From NCBI GenBank assembly GCA_020137815.1, contig CM035362.1, positions 5,494,008 to 5,558,007 on the forward strand: DNA of 64,000 nt, given 5' to 3'. The notes beneath the pieces were generated by a model. The model was not told the DNA's origin. It made no database searches and saw nothing but the letters and a program-made list of their open reading frames with translations. Each line of letters begins with the position of its first letter. Position 1 is the first letter of the stretch. Positions 57,565-64,000 of the stretch are shown piece after piece. The stretch comes from Hormiphora californensis (taxonomy: Eukaryota; Ctenophora; Tentaculata; Cydippida; Pleurobrachiidae). The translations under genes and the position numbers were made by a program.

Positions 57565-58227
57565 CTAAACGGGGTGCTGTAGTCCAGTCTCCTGTCTGAT
57601 AATTGACAGAAGACTATCACCATTGTGGTCTCCAAACAGGGAGTAACACCCACTTCTACCAGCTGCCCCCTCGTCCCCGCGGGGCGAGGTGGAAATCTTA
57701 GCGTCCATAAGAGTAACAGAAATTGGCTCGACCTCTCTACACCCGATCACACTGTGAACTCGTGGCTGGATAACCGGGGATGGTGGTACAACCATGGTCG
57801 GTGCGACTGTTGCGATTGGGACAGAGTTCTCAGAAATTGGAGGAGAGGGTGTCGACCTACACCAAGGGACTGCCTGAGGTTGGACTATTGGTACAGCGGG
57901 TGAGACCGGCGTTGTTGTCGTTGGAGATGGAGCAGTTGATCCTAAGCTGGTGTTGCTACTTCCAATATTCACCACAGGGCTCGTTGTGTATCCAAATTGT
58001 TGCCTATTTTTGGCTGCTTGCCGAGCAAAGCGGGGTATGTTGGGACGTTGGTAATCGTACTTCTTCTGCGAGTTGCTGCTGCTGCGAGTGTTCATATAAG
58101 AGGAGCTTGAGGATGATTGAGGGGAGGTTGTGAAGGTTGTATGGTGAGGAAGAGAGGAGGTTTTCTCTGTAAACGTTGTTGACCGGCTTCTCTCCTCTGC
58201 CTTTGGGCTGGGTACGCCTCGGGGGGC
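57565..58227 (-). CDS. Probable terminal exon of an unknown Ser/Thr/Pro-rich protein
   Basis: On the minus strand a branch-site-like TAACTAAC and CATTCATTTCAG end at 58228. The reading frame then stays open for about 220 codons to TAG at 57565-57567. The protein is Ser/Thr/Pro-rich, with one basic/aromatic patch (KKYDYQRPNIPRFARQAAKN) and a more ordered C-terminus (GCYSLFGDHNGDSLLSIIRQ). I recognise no domain. Upstream exons should lie to the right on the minus strand but were not found. The length, the acceptor and the non-microsatellite composition favour a real exon. Confidence 0.5.
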   Translation of the reverse strand, partial: APRGVPSPKAEERSRSTTFTEKTSSLPHHTTFTTSPQSSSSSSYMNTRSSSNSQKKYDYQRPNIPRFARQAAKNRQQFGYTTSPVVNIGSSNTSLGSTAPSPTTTTPVSPAVPIVQPQAVPWCRSTPSPPISENSVPIATVAPTMVVPPSPVIQPRVHSVIGCREVEPISVTLMDAKISTSPRGDEGAAGRSGCYSLFGDHNGDSLLSIIRQETGLQHPV

Positions 58228-58499
58228 CTGAAATGAATGGGAGAGTTAGTTATAATCATATGGAGAAAGAGGAGGATAATTAGTAGAGACATTTGAAAGA
58301 GAGTTTTCGAAATCGGGAGGAGAGTTAGAGGGGAAGATGAAGTCTGAATGGGGTAATATGAGTGGAAATGAAGAACGAAAATGGAGATAAGAAAGGTATT
58401 CCCAAGGGGGATATATAATGAACGATGAATGAAGATCGGGTAAAAACAAAGAGATTGACAAATGCTGTGGAATTAAGGTGGAGCTTCAGTCAGCTATGC

Positions 58500-58549
<50 letters not shown>

Positions 58550-59386
58550 GAGAGGCCCTGCGGCCTGCAGTCCCTTTGTTTTGACTTTTGATCGCATGAA
58601 TGCTTGGGGACCATGCCGTGAGGGCCGCGCAGTAAACCTCCGCGCCCAGTCGCGCACTTTGTATAGGATAAGGTATGTGCGTGCTAGTCGTGAGTGCGGA
58701 TGTGTCAAATGTGCCCCACCAGGCACACACTCGCAACATCTGTTGAAGTGGCCGAGACTGCCGCAACAGGGGAAGGGGTACCGGGGAAATAATTAGGGAT
58801 AGAGCCTAGAAAACCTATCAGTGAGACATGAGGGAGGGAGATAGCAGAAAAGGGACAGAGAGAGAAAATAATAGAGAGAGAAAGATAGAGAGGGAGAGAG
58901 ATAGAACGAACATATAATAAGACTCTCCTCTTGATGCGGTAAACTGCTTATCTCTTCCTTACTTATAACTTGGTGGCCAATTAAATTAAGGAACGACTGT
59001 AGCAGGAGTGTACTTTTGCCTCTTTCTTTTTTAGAATTTACACTCCACTCTCTCTCTCTCTCTCTCTCTCTCGCTCTCTCTCTCTCTCTATAAATCTTCC
59101 GCCATCCTTTCTTTTTTCCGTTCTCGCTTTTCATGCACTAACAAGAGTGTCCCCCGCATAGCTGCAGCCAAATTAAATTAAGAGTGCTCGAGTGACCCCT
59201 AGATCTTACAACTTGATACAATAACTCTCTCTCTACCTATCTTTCTCCCTCTCTATCTCTCTCTCTCTCTCTCTCTCTCCCTCTCTTACACACTGTCAGT
59301 TGTCATGGAAACTTCACTCTATAGCTGTGAGGATCAAAGGAGATAGTATCATTATGCCATATAGGGGAGGGACAACTATTTATCAG

Positions 59387-59472
<86 letters not shown>

Positions 59473-60183
59473 AAGAAAGAAAACAATGGTAGACTGTATG
59501 AACTACTTTAGTGCCAACTTAGAACACTTGTAGAAACTTGTTAGTGTTCAAAGAAAGAGTTGTTTGTGGTTTTGTACACTTCTCTCCCCCTCTCTCTCCC
59601 TCTCTCTCTCTCTCCCTATATCATTTTCTTTCATATAAAAGGTTGTGGTCGGCGTGCCATCACACACAAGGGAAAAACGAGAAAGTGATTTCGTGCTGTT
59701 ATGCGAGAGAGGGAAGACCATAAAAATTACAATTATATTCATTTTCCCCACCACTTCCCCTTTCTTGTGGTGGAGCAGAGAGAGATGATTTATTGGCCAT
59801 GGTGTGTGAGAGAAGAGGGAAAGATGATGTATTGGAACTGCAGATGTTAATTAATGATGTCGTGTGTGAAGTGTTGAAAAATTGGGTCATATATTGCTAT
59901 GAAATTTGGGTCATTACCTTTTCAGTATGCGTTGTATAACCATTGGTTTTCTTATCCATTTTTACCTGGGAAAGAGAGGCAGGGCGGGTTTAATTAACAG
60001 TTAATTAAGCGCATTAATTAGATAATTAAAGCATGGAACTAAACTGGGATTTAGTGAGAAAAATAAGAGAAACAGACACATATGTGTTCCACATTTCGAC
60101 ATGACACACAAACGTGGCTGATTTAATAATTACACCTAGTTTCACTGCCAAAATTAATATCAGGTGAAATGAGAAAGAGAGAA

Positions 60184-60223
<40 letters not shown>

Positions 60224-61815
60224 GAGAGATAGAGATAGATAGATCTGATAGATAGCAGCGATAGCTCCGCTCTCTCTCTCGAGTGCCTCTCTCTCTCGAT
60301 CGCGCTCTCCCCCTCGATAGCATAGAGTAGATTAGGAGAAGCCAATATGATGGGACAATGAACAAAACATCACCAACCTATCTTTTTTTTCATCATTATA
60401 TCTCTCTTACCATCTCTTTCTCTCTTTCCCGATCTTACAGGAAGTGAGAGAGCCAAAAGAGAAAACTAGTACATAAGGATAATAAATATATGCGCACACA
60501 CAAAGAGATCTTGGTACGGATAGATTACAGGGAACAAATCGAACAATAGACTGAGAGATAGAGAGGAAGAGTTGCCTAAATTGAAGTGGAGGTTTATTTG
60601 CACATGGGTTGAGGGTGGATGACGCCAGAAATTGGGAGTATGGATTGGAAAAGGGATAAAAATGAAACGTCAGTATGTTGTGGTGAATCACGTCTATTAT
60701 AAACATGCTCATTATGGTAGTGATAGAGATGATGTGAGGTAGTTGGTAAGAGATATATATGAAACACTGCCAACATCTCTCGATACCAATTAGCAGATAA
60801 TATTGACTGACGACCCAAACCAATTAACACACTAATTACTGACCCAATTTCTTTGATCATGCCAATTAATACGCAGCCAATAATATATCCCAATATGATT
60901 AGGCCAGGAAGATTTATTTCCAAAATTACTCATTCTACCCAACCAAAACTTTTCTTTAATTGAACTGCACCACGTACTGCCGTATCACGATGTGCACTTC
61001 CTGTGCTTGTCGAATTTGTTTGTTTACTTGTTTGTTTACCTGTTTGTCTATCTGTTTGTTTACCTGTTTGTTTACCTGTTTGTTTGTCTCTTCGTTTGTC
61101 AGTTTATTCGTTTGTATGACTGTTCAGTTGTCTGTCTGTCGGTTTCTTTGTCTATATACTTATAAGTTTGTCCGTTTATATTTATCAGTTTGTCTGTTAA
61201 TTATTGGTTTGTTTGCAAGCTATGTATTCTTTATGTCATTGTCATGTATACACTTTGTCACTGTTTTATTGTCATTTTACTTACATAATTGTTGGTCTCT
61301 CATATTCATCATTTTGTCTTCGTCTTATCACCCATATTATTATTATTCTCTCATGGCCATTGGAATTATTTTCCCTCTCTCATTGATCAGCGCATCGTTC
61401 ATTATAATATGAGTCCCAAATATTCATTTGTGCACATAATCATTTGATAAGCCCATTTGAACCTTGATAATCAAGACTGCATTAGCCATATTTGACCCCG
61501 ATCACTCATCCTTAGAGAGGAAGAGAGAGAGAGAGAGATCGGGAGAGAGAGAGGGAGAGAGGAGAGGGAGATCTGCTCTACTCTTCTCTCCTCTCTCGCT
61601 CTCTCCTCCTCTCGTTCTCTCTCGCTCTCATTGATCTCTCCCTCTTTCCCCCTCTTGAGACCCATCTGTAAAACGAGGATTAATTTGATGAATTATATTT
61701 TGTTACTTAAAGGTCCCGGAAATCTTGTAAGACCACGTGACCGGATCTTTTCGATGAGCGTGAGAGACTAGTAGAGAGGTCATATATATACAAGTTTTTG
61801 AATTAATAAGAGTAG
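58228..61815. repeat. Intergenic or intronic, microsatellite-rich
   Basis: GA/CT tracts at 58501-58547, 59045-59092, 59220-59285, 59390-59472, 60188-60243 and 61515-61645. A GTTTGTTTACCT-type tandem run lies at about 61010-61150. The ORFs here are short and repeat-driven. It could be introns of the minus-strand gene at 57.6-58.2 kb, but no exon was identified. Confidence 0.6.
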
Positions 61816-62535
61816 AACACAACAAAATCTGTATTCCACCCGCTCTTTGTTCTGTGCCCTAATCTTGTTCACCAAACAAAAATATCTGTGTTTTCCTCGT
61901 ACCCAATGGGAGGCGACGGTTTCGGTTAGGGTAGCGTAAGAAGAAAGTCCTATTGTTCGGAAGACAGGTTACACCAAATGTTGTCAGAGTGGATGATTCT
62001 CCACCACTACTGGGGATCCAGAGTGAAGCACGAGAATAGGAGCCAAACATCGCGCTCTTTCTGCTGGACGTAAGCCAGATGTGTTCAACCCAGCTAGTAG
62101 GTCTCAGTCCAGTTTTTGGTTCATTTGAGACGTACCGGGACGTTGTTGGACTGGAGGGAAATGATGCCGTCAAACTGTTACTGACCTACCTGGACGTGGA
62201 TACTCAGAACAAGCTGCGGGAAAAAGACCTCCATCATTATCATGACTGGGATGAGTTTCGGAGGGATGCAGTGAGGTGATGCACGCACGAACGTCAGAGT
62301 TAGATTAAGCACGTTCAAACTCAAACGTGAATACAGCGTGAGGGAATCGGTCCATCGACTTCGGAAACCGGATAAAAATGCTCTCCAGAACCGCTTTTTC
62401 CTGGAATTGGCCCTGGCGACACAGCTACTACCCCGGAAAACATGGCTGAAAGATGCTCTTGCTGTGGGTGTTGCGGAGACCAGAGATTGGGAGTTCAGCT
62501 TATACGGTTACAGAGGGATTGACGTTTACTACTGA
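61816..62535 (+). pseudogene. Degenerate coding-like fragment, possibly retroelement gag
   Basis: 62079-62279 reads NDAVKLLLTYLDVDTQNKLR and then a W/F-containing helix (HDWDEFRRDAVR). 62338-62535 in another frame reads RKTWLKDALAVGVAETRDWE. The helical, W-containing style resembles Gag of LTR elements, and the preceding AGAACACAACAAAATCTGTA stretch looks LTR-like, but no zinc knuckle or pol follows. Frame changes suggest decay. Low certainty. Confidence 0.3.
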
Positions 62536-62639
62536 ACTTTTTTGGAGAGGCTCATGCATCCTAGACTCTTCCTACGAGCCTGCTGGGATAACATCAGTGC
62601 GAGGCGGACATGATTGTGATTTTCAGCCTCAGTAGGCTC

Positions 62640-63776
62640 ATTACGATGAACCCACCTCATCCACCCGCAAAACGCGAACACATTTGCGGTGGTACATCTC
62701 ATCCGTGCGCTCAACTAGCCCCACCCTCTCTCTTCCCCCAATACCAGCTCAGACTCGCCAGGTACAACACCTCCCCGATCGGTGTTGCCTTTGTTCAGCA
62801 CATCTACATTCCCAGTACAATCACCGTAGCTCTGCTTCATGCTGATTATCTAACCACTTTTCCCGATGCACAGTATTTTCAGTCTTACCTCGTTCCCGGC
62901 TTCTCATTGTTCAAATGTCATGTCTAGTGCACAACAGCCTCTTGCGCTAGGGTCCCCAATTGGCCAGATGACCAGACTCAGTTCCGTTACAACATCAGGC
63001 CTATAGCTATGCTCAGCCCCAAACCAGCCCTTGCATCAGTTTCCGTCATCATATGGGATGGGGTCGTCGCAGAATCAGCAGATCAATCTCTCGTGGTCTG
63101 GAGTGGATGGAACCCAAATCGTTGACAGTTGGTCCTGCAATGGGCAGGGTCCACTGAGGGTAATTGTTTGGAGCAGAACGCCGGGATAGTCAATGGAATG
63201 AATGGAACAGAGACGGATCGGCTAGGTACCACGTAATCAGGGTGATTGGTCTGATTTCCAGAACGAGAGCTAGAAGAGGGAACATATGGATACGAACACA
63301 AACCTCGGGTTCCAGAGCCACCACATCAATGGACACCTCGTCTGTCGCCCCTGTAAGTCTCAACCTAGTTTGGTTCGTACAGTTCCCTTCCTTTAAACTA
63401 GTTTGCCCCGCTCGAGAAGGAGGGATGTTGAGGCATAGCTGCTCAGTCGCCCAACAGTTGATAGCTCCACGTGCACACTCCACTTTTGTTCAGCTTGTAT
63501 TATTGCCTGTGGTAAAACTCGGTCTAACGTTGTATATTTTGGACCCAAGAGGGTCTGGTGAATCCGGTGCTTGTGCACTCATCACACTATATTGGCAGGG
63601 AGTTGCAGTCATGGATTGAGAAATCGGATTTGGTTGCAACTGGTAGTTGTTTTCGGCAGTGGTTCCAACAGGTTGGTGACTCGTTGATCTCGATGGTTGG
63701 GCAGATTATGATTTTGTTCTGGATATCGGTCAGGGTCAAAATTGATGAGGTTCCTGACTGTTTCTCTAACTAGCCG
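62640..63776 (+). pseudogene. Unidentified broken coding-like block
   Basis: Successive frames hold non-repetitive, coding-like pieces: YNTSPIGVAFVQHIYIPSTI (near 62765), WPDDQTQFRYNIRPIAMLSP (near 62960) and DGTQIVDSWSCNGQGPLRVI (near 63110). They are separated by stops. The beta-rich composition might suggest a capsid or extracellular domain, but I cannot name a family. Either a decayed gene or a gene with short introns or sequencing indels. Confidence 0.3.
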
Positions 63777-64000
63777 AATCTTCACAGAGTTGTATGACTG
63801 GTAGACTGCAGGACCTACGGGAAGGGATATCGAGGTAAATATGGGGGCCTGTATCCTGTTGTTGACAAACCGGATCAGGAAGTTGGGAGTTTTTGAAAAA
63901 CAGTTTTCCTCGCTACGTTTAGCTCCTCGATAATTATATTGGAAAGTTCAGAAAGCGGAATGAGGGTCCGACATTCGTGGATATCGGAGGTGAAAGCGAA
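63777..64000. other. Window end, nothing recognised
   Basis: No feature supported. Confidence 0.5.

Noticed and set aside
60960-61412. 150-codon hydrophobic, Cys-rich ORF
   Set aside because: Its first half comes from a GTTTGTTTACCT-type tandem repeat, and there is no start context or family match.

Overview
The window is eukaryotic, and almost certainly from an animal. A GT-AG-spliced gene for a polypeptide N-acetylgalactosaminyltransferase (GALNT, a mainly metazoan family) covers 17.5-39.3 kb, telomere-like TTAGGG runs occur, and the rest is dominated by LTR, LINE and MITE-type elements and GA/CT microsatellites. An invertebrate is likely. I cannot fix the phylum; an early-branching animal such as a sponge is only a guess.

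Layout. 1-5.2 kb: a 31-bp minisatellite interrupted by a T705/A947 homopolymer block and by homopolymer-stretched sequence that looks like failed consensus. 5.2-14.8 kb: no convincing gene; microsatellites, palindromes, a 163-bp tandem repeat, a fold-back element and a hairpin-ended repeat that may be a Helitron remnant. 14.8-17.0 kb: a 5'-truncated CR1/jockey-like LINE between telomere-like runs. 17.5-39.3 kb: the 17-exon GALNT gene on the + strand. Its summed exons give 599 aa once two single-base excesses are discounted. Several introns carry tandem copies of their own splice sites, and the introns host many MITEs, a 1.3-kb fold-back element, a 34-bp minisatellite and, in intron 14, an intronless MARC/MOSC-like gene.

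39.6-55.3 kb: a compound Ty3/Gypsy insertion. Copy 1 looks complete (LTR, PBS, gag, -1 frameshift signal, pol, LTR). Copy 2 is a chimera of an inverted 5' end and a direct 3' end. Copy 3 is on the minus strand, 5'-truncated, and hit by a small MITE with a 9-bp target duplication. The whole 15.6-kb block splits one small inverted-repeat element whose halves remain at either edge. 55.3-64 kb: hairpins, microsatellites, another MITE, one probable terminal exon of an unknown minus-strand gene, and degenerate coding-like fragments at the right end.

Function. The GALNT is expected to start mucin-type O-glycosylation in the Golgi. The nested MARC-like protein belongs to the molybdenum-cofactor amidoxime-reductase family, and nothing links the two beyond position. 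At least three MITE classes are recognisable from target duplications: hAT-like (8 bp), Mutator-like (9 bp) and pogo/mariner-like (TA). Homopolymer indels and stretches show that the assembly has local errors, so frameshifts should be read with care.
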